Part shown: piece after piece, positions 34,010 to 46,039 of the stretch
How positions within the stretch are numbered: the first letter of the stretch is position 1
Layout of the letters: each line of letters begins with the position of its first letter
DNA from: Artemia franciscana
Lineage: Eukaryota; Arthropoda; Branchiopoda; Anostraca; Artemiidae
NCBI RefSeq assembly: GCF_032884065.1
Contig: NC_088880.1
Coordinates: 31,089,298-31,153,297, forward strand
Length of the DNA stretch: 64,000 nt
Reading direction: 5' to 3'
Notes under the pieces: model-generated
What the model saw: the letters and a program-made list of their open reading frames with translations, nothing else
The model's database searches: none
What the model was told of the DNA's origin: nothing
Translations under genes and position numbers: made by a program

Positions 34010-34200
34010 TCTATTCAAAACGTCCCACTTCACACCCTACAAGGATGTTCCCAGAATTTTGCTGGAAAACATCTAGCAAATCCTCTTTCATTTTTGAGAA
34101 CCACACTTGACCACTGTCATGAAACACTGCAGAACCATACTTGACCACTGAGCACCTAGAACTACCAACTCTAGTCTTCAAATGTTGCAGATGTGATATG
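34010..34200 (-). pseudogene. RTE-like LINE, C-terminal remnant
   Basis: The - strand frame contains VVKYGS followed, after a short disruption, by KMKEDLLDVFQQNSGNIL and then a glycine-containing stretch. These are the hallmark blocks near the C-terminus of RTE-like LINE polyproteins. It lies in line with the catalytic part at 34840-35900 but is separated by other repeats. Confidence 0.65.
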
Positions 34201-34600
34201 ATCCTGACAAACAAATATAATAGTCAACAAAACAACACCCTCCTTGCATAACATACAGGTCAACAGAACACTAGAGAACCCTCACAAACACTAGCAAAGC
34301 AAAGGGGGAAAACCAGAATGCACCACAACCTTTTTAACAAGCATATTTCCAACAACTGGAACAACCTTCAAGATGAGACCACAACTGCACCCACTACTGC
34401 CTCATTTAAGACAAGACTAGACAAAGCATGGAACAATAAGCCATGGGAATATAATTAGGACAGCTTTATGCTGCTGGAGAATGATTTATCAGAACCATAC
34501 CTACATTATGGTCACTATTAACAAGTGGAATTAAATTGCATCTCTCCAACAAACTCTCCCATCCAGTTTCCCTGGGCTAATAGCACCATGAATTTCCAAA
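34201..34600 (+). mobile_element. CR1-like LINE, 3' end fragment
   Basis: The + strand shows the typical end of the CR1-like polyprotein, HHNLFNKHISNNWNNLQDE followed by FKTRLDKAW and a stop. After it comes the tail 'ATTAAATTGCATCTCTCCAA'. A related tail lies at about 56000-56080. Its orientation is opposite to the surrounding RTE-like element. Confidence 0.7.
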
Positions 34601-34839
34601 TTATCATCATTGACACAGAGTAGAACAGATCCAGCATGGAACTTTATTTTGCTGTGTGGTGCAAATGAAGGTATTCTTCCAAGCTTTTTTTGACTATTAA
34701 AAAACATCCTGATCCTTTTTTATTCTACTTTGAACATCTTCACTGCACCCATCATATTTAATAATAATACTATCTAAGCCAGATAAGCAAACTATTTAAT
34801 CAACTTTTCATTATCCAACTTTCCCTCTTTACCTCCACT

Positions 34840-35900
34840 TATTCCCTGTCTTAGCAACTTAGTCTTCTTGATATTAATGTTCAAGTTTATTCTTACACCA
34901 TGAACTTGCAAAACCTTTAAAAGCTCATTCATTTTCATTTAAGTTACTAAAATCATCAGTAAAATCTAAGTCTAGGAGACAGTTAATTCCTCATTTGAGT
35001 CTGTGTTCCCCCATTACCTTTGCTGTGCTCCTTAGAACAAGGTACAAACCAAATCCAATTTCACCACTTTCCCTGCACTTATTCCCAGTCTTGATGATTC
35101 AATCTTCTTGACATTAATTTTCAAGCCTATTCTTACACCATGAACTTGCAAAACCTCTAAAAGTTCAATCATTTCCCCAGCTTTTCCTTTAATTTACCAA
35201 AATCATCAGCATAATCTAAGTCTAGGAGACTTTTAATTCCTCATTGGATTCTGTGTTCCCCCATAATCTTTGATGTGCTCTTTAGAACAAACTTTGTCAA
35301 AATGATCAATACAAATGAATATAGAGCATAATCCTGCCTAGCTCCCCATTCAATATCAAACCAGTTACTAACCTCACCTCTTACTTTAACTGCAGCAGTG
35401 TTATTTTTGTACATAGCACTAATTACTTTAATGTATTTATCTGGTAAAACATACAAGGATAGGACCTCTGCTAAAACTCTTCTATCAGCTGAATCAATTG
35501 TATGCTCATAATCTACAAAACTGAAGAATAAAGGCATTTGACTACTCAGACACTTCTGAATAATTAATTTAAGAGTGGAAATCTGTTTGGTGCATCCTCT
35601 ACTCTACCAAAACTAAACTGTTGTCTTAAAACTTTAGCCATAGCATCTTTAGTCTAAAAACTATCATCATACTAAGTAATTTGCTTCCTACAGAAACCAG
35701 GTTAATGCCTCTATAATTACCCACTCACTCTTATCACCATTCATTTGGAGGGGTTTAATTAGAGTTTTCTTAATATTACTAGGAACTTTTTTTTTGTTCT
35801 CACTAATTGTGGCTCTGTTCTTACTTTTAACTGGGAAGAGTCCAAATTGACTATTCCCTTTCAATTTATTAACATGCCAGTACAATATTTTACTATTATG
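34840..35900 (-). pseudogene. RTE-like LINE reverse transcriptase, decayed, with internal duplication
   Basis: In - strand order: an N-terminal block around VPSNIKKTLIKPL (35800-35740); the palm block FVDYEHTIDSADRRVL with YIKVISAMYKNNTAAVKVR (35530-35380); and the catalytic YADD motif in LLDLDYADDFGKL (about 35220-35180). A ~235-bp segment with the YADD region is duplicated in tandem: 34850-35047 repeats 35078-35291 with small differences. Several stops and frameshifts make it inactive. Reverse transcription of the element's own RNA would have been its role. Confidence 0.85.
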
Positions 35901-35984
35901 CCATCTGACTGCCTCTGTAAAATCAACTGATTAACATAGTAGGAACTCAGATGAATTTTACTTAGTTACAGGCTTAGTCTTACC

Positions 35985-36280
35985 CAAGTAGTTAGCATGA
36001 TAGAATTAAAATCCTTTGTTTACAAGGACAGAGATTTGAGTCTTGTGGCTGCACATTATTTGTTTTGAATGGGAGTCAGTGGCTTGACTCTGTAAGCTCA
36101 ACCAGAGTCAACCTGGCTTTAGATAGGTACCTGGAGAAATCTAAGGAGAGTAAACAACAAGGCTGTGCAAACGCCCAGGGTGGTTGGCCCCCAGTCCTAC
36201 ATTGTATTTCCTGCCTATGAAACAGAGATCATCACCACCAGTAGGGACTGTAAAGCCCAGGGGTGTCTTACCTTAAATAG
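35985..36280 (+). mobile_element. tRNA-derived SINE, older copy
   Basis: The body matches 25917-26220 ('AACCAGAGTCAACCTGGCTT', 'GGTACCTGGAGAAATCTAAG', 'GAAACAGAGATCATCACCAC'). The tRNA-like head is changed (AGTAGTTAGCATG; box B region GATTTGAGTCTTG), so it is older. Confidence 0.85.
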
Positions 36281-36289
36281 CATGTCCAG

Positions 36290-37840
36290 CAAGGTAAGGT
36301 GGTGACCAGCCTCCTGTGAAACATCTTGCTGGTGGTGTGACATGACTATGGTTTGACATCCCAGGATAGCCTACACTCTGCACTAGTCAAGTCCTGATCA
36401 ACTCCTTTCTCAAACATGTCTATGGTTTGGGGCTGGATCATGGCTTTGGAGAGGCTGTTTCAGTGAGGGATAGAACATACAGAGAAGAAGTGCTAGCACT
36501 CATGTTGATGGCAACAGGAAACTAGCAGCTTTTTGTGTTACCTTGTTTTGTACTTGCAAGGGATGAGGAGAAAACTTGACTTGAGAGGTTATTTGCTAGC
36601 AGTTTGCAAGTAGCAATTTCATCTTCTCTCTTTGTTTAATAGACTAGGGTGGGGAGTTTGAGGGACACAAGGCATTGCTCATATGGCTTGTCTTGCAAAA
36701 CTGATAGGAGCTTTGTTGCTTGCCTTTGGGCAATCTCAAGTGCTCTAACATCCATTGTATAATGGGGAGACACTAGGGTCATTCCAAATTCCGGATGTGG
36801 ACATACATAAGGTTTGTACAGCTTCAAGACCCCTCATGGCTTCCTAGTGGTAAATCTTTGTTTTATGAGCCCTAGAGCTTGGTTTTCTTAAGCAACTTGA
36901 GCTTGCATGTAGCCAAGGAACTTGAGTTTTTTATCTCCAATAAACCCAAGGTCTTTCTCCTCATGTATAGCTTCAAGTAGGTCATCTCCAATATAGTAAG
37001 GCTATCTAGGATTGTTGTGTCCCAGATGCACAACTTTGCATTCAACATATTGAACTGCAAACCCCAATCAGATGACCATCTACATAGTTCATCTAAATCT
37101 GCTTGCATTGTTGAATGATTGGGGCTAATTTGAGCCTGTCCTAAGTGATTGCAACCATCAGCATATAGTCCCATTGGTTTTTTCATGTGAGTTGGATAGT
37201 TGTTAATATATATGCTGAACAACATAAGCCCCATGATTGCACCCTGTGGAACTCTGCTAATTACAGGAGTTTCATTAGAATGAACAATTTTAACAGTGGC
37301 ATCATAAACTACTACCCTTTGAGCTCTTTCAGTAAGATTTTCCATGGAAGTATATCCTCATACACACTGCATGCTTATAGTTTCAGGAGAAAAACTTGAT
37401 TTTGTACCTTATTAAAGGCTTTTGATTGATCAAGCAATATGACACCCACTAGAAGGCCATCATCTAAGAGTCTGTTCACAAAGTCATATGAATCAATGAG
37501 GTTTGTGTTGATTGAGCAACTTTTATGGAAACCATGCTGACTTTTTGAAAGTGACTGATTTCTTTCAAGATGAGAGACCAGTGCATCATTCATGATACTG
37601 TTAAGGACCTTGTATACAAAAGGAGTAAGACTTATAGGGTGATAATTAATGGCTTGGTCCTTTCTCCCTTTCTTGAAGGTGGACTTGATGTTGGCCTTCT
37701 TCTAGTCAAATGGGAGAACTTTGAAAATAGGTGATATTTTAAACATCACTGCTACTGGCTCAGCAATTTGTTCAACTGCTTGTTTTAATAGTCTGGGTTG
37801 TAGGTTATCTGATCCTGCAGCTTTGTTTCTTTAGAACATT
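36290..37840 (-). pseudogene. CR1/Jockey-type LINE reverse transcriptase, decayed
   Basis: Blocks in - strand order: INYHPISLTPFVYKVL (37655-37600), the fingers block QHGFHKSCSINTNLIDSYDF, the first catalytic region VILLDQSKAFNKVQ (37440-37390), the RVPQGAIMGLMLFSIYIN block, and GLYADGCNHLG, where the catalytic YADD has become YADG (37190-37150). Then come the thumb-like LYKPYVCPHPEFGM and the C-terminal block that ends in 'KGVDQDLTSA'. The second catalytic aspartate is lost and there are frameshifts, so it is inactive. No endonuclease domain is visible upstream. Confidence 0.88.
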
Positions 37841-38129
37841 CTTTATGCATATAGTTGTTAAAAACTGAGAGGGAGTGTCTAAACTGGACTGGTTCTAGTT
37901 TAAGATAGGAACAGAGCCTTGACTAGTGATAAAAAAGTGTTAAAAAGATATGACCTGAATATTTTAAGAATGCGTTAAACCTATAAGAATATGATAAGGT
38001 TAGAGGAGCTGATACAGAAAAGTATGAGAAAACAATTTATTTGTGAGGATGAATTTAAGCTAGACTAAAGGGATTAAAAAATAATACTTTTGTTCTTTTG
38101 TTCATTATGAATATAATTTTAGAAAAAAA

Positions 38130-38345
38130 GAAGCACCAAGTAATTTTAGAAAAACTAATTAAAACCCTTTATAAGAAAGAAGATAATAGTTAGTGTGGAA
38201 ATTATAAAGAAATTTGGTTGATTTCTACTGGGATACTTTTTAAACTTAAGTATGTTGTAGAAACACCTTAAGGAGGCAAACAGTACGGCTTTAAAAAGAG
38301 GAGAGGATGTGTTGACCAAATTTTTGCTTAGATTATAGGTTTTCA
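38130..38345 (+). pseudogene. RTE-like LINE fragment
   Basis: The + strand reads LEKLIKTLYKKEDNS-stop-CGNYKEIWLIS and, further on, QYGFKKRRGCVDQIFA. These are the first reverse-transcriptase blocks of the RTE-like family found on the - strand at 34840-35900. Two stops interrupt it. Confidence 0.7.
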
Positions 38346-38439
38346 ATTTCACTGACTTTATTTTTTGAAAATGTAATTTTTTTATTTCAGTTAAGCCATG
38401 TCTATTTTTTCAAAAAAGTTAAGAAAAGGCTTTTAGATC

Positions 38440-38740
38440 TTTAAAATCTTTCAAAAGTAAGCAAGCTGCAGTATGAGGTTCAAACACTTTTCTTATGCCT
38501 CACTTGAGCAGGAGATAGCCTATATTATGTAAATTTTAACTTTTAGTCTATAATGTAAAGATTGTTAAAGATAGTCAGAGGTCAGAACCTTATGGAAGGA
38601 GAAATAGCAGAGGTTAGTTACATCAAAATATATTACCCAGAGATTTTTAAGACTCTGGTGCATTCCTAAGAGTTTTAATCATCAAGCTCAACCACTTTAC
38701 AAGATAGCAAGAAGCCCCTAAACTAGAATTTTGCCAGGAA
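38440..38740 (+). repeat. Dispersed repeat, partner of 29090-29365
   Basis: Same order of short blocks, ending 'ACAAGATAGCAAGAAGCCCC' and 'TAAACTAGAATTTTGCCAGG'. Confidence 0.5.
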
Positions 38741-40175
38741 AACAATAAAATTATCACCTTTATAACATGCAGAGTGTTTTTTTAAACAGATTATTGTGTT
38801 TTATTCTATTACTATCCTAGTGGCAGTTTTAACCCTTGGCAGGGAGGAACCTATATACTAGTTTTACTGACATTAAAATACCTTTAAGCTATTTTATATT
38901 TTTATACTCCTATGGACAACAAAAAATATATTAAATTATTGACCTTTTGAGGTTTATTACTTATATGCTTTAAAATGTAACCACTTAGTCATTAATGCCT
39001 AAACAAACTACAGCCTGACATCAACAAGGCCAAAGAACTTGTTTAAGTCTAGCCTAATAAAAACCTCAGAATACAAGTTACACAGTTTTCATATACCATG
39101 CTCTAACCGAACTCACAAGAGTGTCCTATTTTATTTACAAGGTACAAAAATAAAGGTCTTTGTTGGTGATTGTGTTAAAGCCCAATATCACAGGAAGATA
39201 ACCCTTGGATTTAAAATTTCAGATCTCTTTCTTCTTCTTATGCTTTGAAACGTAGTTGTCGATAGCAAAATGGTACACCAATTATCTTTCCATAGCGCAT
39301 AGCTGATTTTTAGGGGAAACAGTGGCGCGCTGCCGACCGACGCCAATTTTTCTTATTAAGTAGGAATCCGAAATAAATATTCGAACCCCAAACGGCATAT
39401 TGTTGATATGTGAATAAAAACATGAGTGCTTTAAATTCCATTAGAACTCTGTGGGCAAGTACTATAATGACAAACCCAAGTTTGAGGAAAACACAACACA
39501 AGCAATAACACTCAAAATACATAAGATCAAGAGTTTTTTTCAAAATTTTTAGTGTCTTTATATTCAGTGAACAGTAGCGTCGGCTTTTATCTGTATCTGC
39601 GTTTTCATGATACCTGTTGTTTTACTCAACGAATCCTTGTAGTCACAGAATTATGCCTTTCAACCCAGCATTACAATATTCAAGGAGTAATTCTTGTATC
39701 CCTGTTTTCCCCTTAGTCGTGATCCAGTCAACTTCCAGTCTTATTCCCCTGCATAATCAATGCAGAGATTCATACCCCAGAAATCCATCCCTTGAAAGTT
39801 TCCCTCGTCCCACGTACGTACGCATAACTGGCAACTAAACCCCTCAAATCACGTTACCCAATTCAGACTATCCCCAAACCTCCCTTTACTCACATCACTC
39901 CCAAAAGTCCACATCACTTTTTTCAATTTTTCAATGCATTTTTTTCAATGCAACAGCGGAAGCAAATCTCTTTGGCCTTTACAGTTCCAGTTTATTAGAT
40001 TTATCTGATATATTAGGTGGACAGAGGTCATAGCTCTTAGGTGAAATTAGGTTTACTTTGTTTGACCTCAGTAAATTATCATAACTTGAATTAGATTTGC
40101 TTCCGCTGTTGTATTGAAAAAGAATAAGAGCAATAAACTATATCATGTAATTAGTTTATTGGGTATAAATTTTGT
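38741..40175. other. Intergenic DNA, nothing recognised
   Basis: Contains short frames on both strands without family resemblance or splice borders. A GC-richer spot at 39320-39345 (GGCGCGCTGCCGACCGACGCC) could be the edge of a repeat. Confidence 0.35.
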
Positions 40176-40947
40176 TTGTTTTTATTGATGTCTTTTAGTT
40201 TTACTGCTGATGATGAACGCTGTATATGTGTTCGAAATATCCAGTTAAGAATTCTATATATCTGTTCACTGTCAATTAAAAGGTTTCATCCGTATTTTGA
40301 GCTGTTATACTTTCGTCATGGAAAGGCTGTGTGGTCTTTGAAGCTATCTACATTATTCCAGTTCCTTACCTGTCCATAATGGAGTACCTCAAGGTACTCT
40401 CCTAGGTCCCCTTCTTTTTCCTGTTATTGTAAATAGCCTCTCTAAGGAATTTCCCGACATACGGAAATTTGTTAATGACCTAACGGTTGTTGAAACCTGC
40501 TACCGAAACGTAGTATACAACCTTATGAGTATCCTCAATGAAATTGCAAATGACTCTATGGTCCTAGACGTGAAAGTAAACGCCTCTAAATCTATGATAA
40601 TCCCAATATGTTTCCTTAAAACCTCATCCCTTTTCCTCAACCCTATCCCCCCAAATAATTATGTGTCTTCCTTTAAATTACGTGGGGTTATAATTTCCTC
40701 TAATTTAAATTGGGATATACACGTTAAAGATATTGTATATAAATCTAGTACATCCATGTCTCTTCTTAAGCTCTTGAATAAATTTAACGTTTCTCTTTCC
40801 TATTCTTTAAGGATCTATAATTTCTTTGTACACCCGCATCTTGAATATGCTTGTCCAGTTTGGTATCCTGGCATCACCCGTGATGAATCAGAAAAAAATG
40901 AATCCATTCAAAAAAGAGCTATTTTTCATAATTTTATAAGAAGCTAA
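40176..40947 (+). pseudogene. CR1/Jockey-type LINE reverse transcriptase fragment
   Basis: A leading segment has the CTGATGATGAACG...GTTCGAAATATCC motif (40205-40245). From 40378 the + strand gives NGVPQGTLLGPLLFPVIVN, then KFVNDLTVVE, where the catalytic YADD is FVND. From 40525 a clean frame of 140 codons runs through the thumb block LNWDIHVKDIVYKS and the connecting block HPHLEYACPVWYPGITRD to a stop. The 5' two-thirds of the polyprotein is absent. The catalytic box has only one aspartate, so it is inactive. Confidence 0.82.
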
Positions 40948-41639
40948 GGTAACATAGTCGCTGCTTATAAAAAAGGCCAAGATAGAAACTCTCAAGCACA
41001 GGAGAGCACAGGCAATATACAATGACAAATTTTAAAGACTTTTGGTTTATACCATCAAAGCCTGCCAAATCTGACTTGATCGTTTTGGCCAATTTTTGAA
41101 CTTTTCCAGTGGCACATGGCTAAAATTTGCATTCACCAACATTTCCTGATCGGAAATGGTCAGCTATTGGAAACTCATCATTCATAATCTTGCCCTGCAT
41201 TGACAAAGATTCGGTTTGTAATTGTTTTTTTTTTCTGATAATATCATTACTCACTATCCATATCTCTTTTGAATATCTTTTCACCATGTGATCAATTTTA
41301 TAACCAAAACATACTGGACTTACGACTGGCAAGTCGTAACATAGCACATTAGTATAGATATGATTAAAAAAATGAAAGTGACAAAAATAATACCAATCAA
41401 GATTACTGAATGGCTAGTTATATGCGCAGGCAGAAAAGCTAAAAGAAAAAGATCAACAAATAAAATCGAGTCATGAACGAGACACCCCGCACATTAGCTC
41501 CTGAAAAACTTGCCAAAATTCATCCAAATAGCACATGGAGGCTTGTACACAACAGAAAAGATCCTCATATTGTGTTTTGCACTTCATTATCAGATGGTGC
41601 ATTTTGATTAGCAACAGTGACGTCTATGTCCTTTTGCGT

Positions 41640-42240
41640 TGACAAGGTAATTTGGTCATTGGAGGTTTGCTAAGGGTCACAAGGGCGGATTTCGATAGCC
41701 ACCGAGAGTTCTTATTTCAGCTTGCTATAAAGAAATCTTTAACCTCCAAATAGCCTGTCAACACTTTAATTTGATCGTTCTTTTCCTCTATTTCTGAGAG
41801 AAAAGTTGAGTGCCTTGTTCGGATTTCTAGATTTTCTGCTTGACATACCGATAAAATTGCTTCCAGGGTTTTAATTTACTCACTTAGACGGATTGTTTCG
41901 GATTCATAGTTTGGAATTTTTAGACTTATCGCAAACGGCTTAATCCCTTTCTTCATGTTCAGAGTTAGTTTTAGGTCCCCTAGTAATTTGTGGTGAAGAG
42001 GTGCTGATTCCGCTTCCTCTTACAGGTCTCTTCGCACTAGGCTTTTGTGGGGCTTGAGAAGCTTGCGACTTCGGAGTCACGAGAATTCTTTTGCAAGACA
42101 GCCCAAGCATAACCATTTGCCGAAATGATCGTTTAGCCCGATTTGGGCGCATTTATTAACGCTTATGTGGTGCCAGCGGCCGCATCCTGACACACATTTG
42201 ACGGAATTTGTGGTTACCATCAGTCATATCCGACATATCA
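41640..42240 (-). pseudogene. Retroelement ORF1-like coding remnant
   Basis: The - strand holds a basic segment (MRPNRAKRSFRQMVMLG.. then SQASQAPQKPSAKR) followed, after a frameshift, by a coiled-coil-like stretch ENLEIRTRHSTFLSEIEEKN with heptad spacing of Leu/Ile. Basic plus coiled-coil organisation fits the nucleic-acid-binding ORF1 of a LINE, but no zinc knuckle or RRM is visible. Stops at about 41925 and 41735 interrupt it. An ordinary gene relic is the alternative. Confidence 0.35.
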
Positions 42241-42989
42241 CAATAGTTGCTTTGGGACTCGAGTGAAACAGTGGTAACACTGAACAGCACTAGTAATGGT
42301 AGTTAATTGTACACAAATTTCAATTCAAATTCAGCTACGGTTGCCAGAAGTTCAGTCAAATTCAATCCTCTCAGTTATTTAAATCTCTTAGTCCAAGTCT
42401 CTGCAGTTAATAAACCACTAAACCCCGAGGGAATTTATAATAAGTAGCAAAATGTCAATAGCAAGTAAATAAGTAATCCGATCATAAATGTTTCCGGGGA
42501 AATCACGCAAGTTGAACATTACTTTATTAAAAGGTTAATATAAAAAAACAAGGTCTTCACGCAACGAAATCTCAATCAATACTACTAGAATTCAGTTGTG
42601 AAATCTCTAAGACCAGTGATTATTTTGCTCTTTAGAAACTGCTACCAGTGTCTCATTAAACTCTGATCTGCAAAGTGAAAACTATTTTCCTTCTCGTGAG
42701 TCTTCTCATAAAGTATTTTGCCCAAAGAGAATAAGTAATCAGTTTTGAAATTAAATCGTTCTGTCGAGTAAATTGAACTCCTCTGAGACTAATTTTGCTT
42801 GGCTAAAATATCAAGTGTACATCGTTGGGTTTTACATTTGGGTGAGAATTTTAGCATAACTTGAGGAGACAATTCCCTAAATTTATACTTGGTTCATTTA
42901 TGCTTCTTGCTCCTAATTCAGTTACAATAGTTTTTTTGCGCACTTTCAGTATTTTTCGTCACAGATTAGACAAATAATCATCATGGACA

Positions 42990-43290
42990 AGAATTGATTA
43001 TCTGAAAATAGAAGAGCTGGAATCAGAATTGTTAGGAGAGTCCTCAAAGAGAAGGGACGAAAAAGAGAATATTAAGTATTTGACAAACCAAATCTTTTCC
43101 TGCTCTAAAAAAAACTTAAAAAGGAGAAGTTTCAGAAAAAGAATAAGAAATGAAAGTCTTTCAAAACTTGTAGAAGTTGACAATTTGAAAAAAAGAACAT
43201 AAGACTGACAAAGAATATGTGAGCAATTTAGAAAGCAATAAAAACAAACTTGAATTAAAGTTGGCTGAAAGAATCCTAGAAAAGGGTTAA
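42990..43290 (+). pseudogene. Charged coiled-coil-like coding remnant
   Basis: A + strand frame with coding character runs from IDYLKIEELESELLGESSK to LSKLVEVDNLKK, shifts frame once near 43195, and continues TDKEYVSNLESNKNKLELKL to a stop at about 43288. It is rich in Lys/Glu/Leu with heptad spacing. No domain is recognised and no start or splice site is convincing. It may be another ORF1 piece. Confidence 0.3.
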
Positions 43291-44760
43291 ATAACAAACG
43301 TTAAGAATATGACACGTTAAATATCATTCTGCTCCAGAACAATCATAATTTACCTAGAATTAAGTTCTTGCACTTGAAATCCACTTCTATACAGATTGTT
43401 GATTATCAGCCTTTAAATCAGTTTCAAGTGAAGGTGTCTGAGAACAATTACAATTAGGAACTAGCCTCACATCATAGCTTTAATTCCTCCGTAATAATGA
43501 TAAATTGTAAGATAATACTTCGTTAATATCTACTATAATAAAAAAAACAGCCTTTTAACCATAAAATAACCAAAATAACCTCAAAATGATAGTCATTTAC
43601 ATTGAAGCAGATTGAACTAATTTGCAAAAGAAAGATAAGTCAGTGATATGAAAAAAATAGCTATGGTTTGTTTGTGCTTAAGTATTCCCAGGAGCATCAA
43701 AATCAACTAAATTACTGAATAAAAACTGGCAGTTGGTTGTTTTTATGTTAGCAACAGTTCATGTTAAATTATTATATTATTAGGATCCTTTTATCAGAAA
43801 TTAACTTTGGTAAACTATTCTACTCGACACATGGCACCAATTTAACCTTAAAGAGTTAAATGTCAACTTTGCAATACTAGATTAGAAGCGATCTTAAGTT
43901 TCGCCTTCATGTTGTAATAGAAGAATGGCGTTTTTATAGATTAAGTATAGTTTAAAACAGAAATTGGAATTGTCAGTGCAAATAAAGATTTTTATAAAAC
44001 TGATTGTTCTTTACTAGCGCACTTGTTGGAATCTTAATCTAGATTATAAATTCAAGATCTCCATTGTCAATGGAACAATAATTTCGTAATACTGACTTTC
44101 AGTCGAACGACAAAATTACTATCCAGATTGCTGTTTGTCAATGTACAAGGCCTGAAATAAGCCGTGTACCCAGATAAGAGCTTTTATTTGGCTACGCCGC
44201 TTTTTTTTATAAGAGGAAAAAGATAATGCATATGTAAACAAAATCATAAATAAACAAGGAAAAAACACATACAGGCTAAACATGAGACCTGAAGAGGAAC
44301 TTACTGAGCCTTTGATAGAATATGACAAGTATACCTTTTATTATTATTTTTCCACAATTTAATTAAAAGCTTATTTGATTCAAAGTCTAGGCCTAGGCTA
44401 GCCTATATATTTTTTAGGTATTACTGCACATAAAACTAATAAATTAGATTGCCAGTGCAGGGGCTCTTCTGAGGTAAAAAGGTTAGGCTAGGTAAAATAG
44501 GAAATTTAGTAGTTTCAAATTTAAAGGTATATGCAGTGTAGTGGATCTCTAGAAGTACATATGCTTGAAAGAAGTGATGTATTTTCAGATTGCTAATTCT
44601 AGGCCCTCTTTTGATAGTGAAGTAATGTTTGGACCATTTCACCTACTTTCTGATGTTCTAATATCACCTATAGGCTGGGTATAGGCACATAGACTATATA
44701 TATCAAATTAAAAGAAAACAATTAAAAGGTGGTAGTTTTGTGGTTACCCTCTTAGAGCAA

Positions 44761-45085
44761 AACGCTAGGTGGTAAATTTTTTGCAGTTCATATAATTATT
44801 ATAAGTAATCTTGGCACTGAGAAAACATAGTATTATTTTGCTAAAGACAACCAAGAAATCAGCACTGAGAAAACATAATATTATTTTATTGAAAATAAGC
44901 AATAACTCATGCTTTAATTGAAAATTTGTCATTTTTAAGAGCTCAAAAAGTGCTTAAATTTGAATTTTTGATAGAAGTGGTTATAATATTTATAAAGAAC
45001 ATAAAAAGTCATTGAGTGGTAGGCCTATGTTGACTTTATTGGTAAATCCATTATATGAACTGCAAAAATTTTACCCACTAGCCAA
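44761..45085. mobile_element. MITE-like element with 36-bp terminal inverted repeats
   Basis: The left arm (44761-44796, GCTAGGTGGTAAATTTTTTG inward) is matched by the reverse complement of the right arm (45050-45085, GCTAGTGGGTAAAATTTTTG). The inner 18 bases TTTTGCAGTTCATATAAT are identical in both arms. The ~325-bp body has no coding frame. It holds its own duplication: 'GCACTGAGAAAACATA.TATT' at 44815 and 44862. Confidence 0.75.
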
Positions 45086-45379
45086 CAAAATTCTTAAAAC
45101 AGCTATGAAAATTTCTGGACATCATTCATAGATATAATTCACTTTACATTAAAATTGCACAATAGCAGCTCTCTAGAAGGAGACAAGCTAGAACAAAAGA
45201 GGATTCTTTAATCACTAATTTTAAGCTCACTTTCATGGTTTTTGTCATGCTGTTGACAATCTATCCCCAGCAACCCGTCCCCCCCACCTCCCCATTGCTC
45301 TCTTATAGGCTATAGTCTTTGGCTATATAATTCTGTTGCTTTTCTGCATTATTTATAGATAGGACTGTCTTGGAACATT

Positions 45380-45574
45380 GGGTAAGACAACCAGTACTGG
45401 GACACTTGGATCACTCTGCCTGTTCTGGGACACCCAAACCAAGTATTGGACAGACCCAATCCATCCAAGATTAAAGTCTTTTGTCCCAATATTGGACATG
45501 TTGCAATCCAATCAAAGCTTCTGTCCCAGAATAGGCAGAGTTATCAAAGTGTCCCAGTACCAGTCATCTTACCC
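45380..45574. mobile_element. Foldback element with 53-bp inverted repeats
   Basis: The arms 45380-45432 and 45522-45574 are both 53 bases and pair with only a few mismatches (outer GGTAAGACAACCAGTACTGG versus complement GGTAAGATGACTGGTACTGG). The spacer is 89 bases. The two overlapping + strand frames here are only arm sequence. No target duplication is obvious. Confidence 0.85.
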
Positions 45575-46039
45575 CTATTTTCTAAAACAGATAGGCCCAA
45601 GTCCAAACTTTGCTCAGTTTTCTTTTATTTTGCAAAGTATCTTCCATATTTCCCACCCATGGACTCATGAACTCTTATCTTGTAAGAAAATTTAGCTTAG
45701 CAGACTTATATCTGCCGAAAAGCATTTCTCTGTATATAATATGCATCTTTTGAAACTAAACCATCCTTGGTCTCTAATGCTATCATAGTGATTTTTAGAA
45801 GTGTTTGGTGTGCTCTGCATTTGTTTATGTTCAGTTTTTTTTTAATACTCTATCTTTCTTTTTTTGTATGACAGGTTTACAAATAAATCATAATAATAAA
45901 AACAATGAAATTTTTACTTTATAATGTGCTATAAGTGTTAATTGGCCATTTCCTTCTTTTCCCATTTTCATCCTTTTCAATTATCACTATAAGCTTTTGG
46001 ATTGTCACTATTTTTGGGGTTGTGAATTCTTTGCAGAAT

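Noticed and set aside
41120..41347. 75-codon frame on the - strand as a separate gene
   Set aside because: Short, with no start context or domain. At most a further part of the decayed ORF1-like remnant at 41640-42240.
45378..45695. Two overlapping + strand frames of 105 and 74 codons
   Set aside because: They lie inside the foldback element and are composed of its inverted arms.
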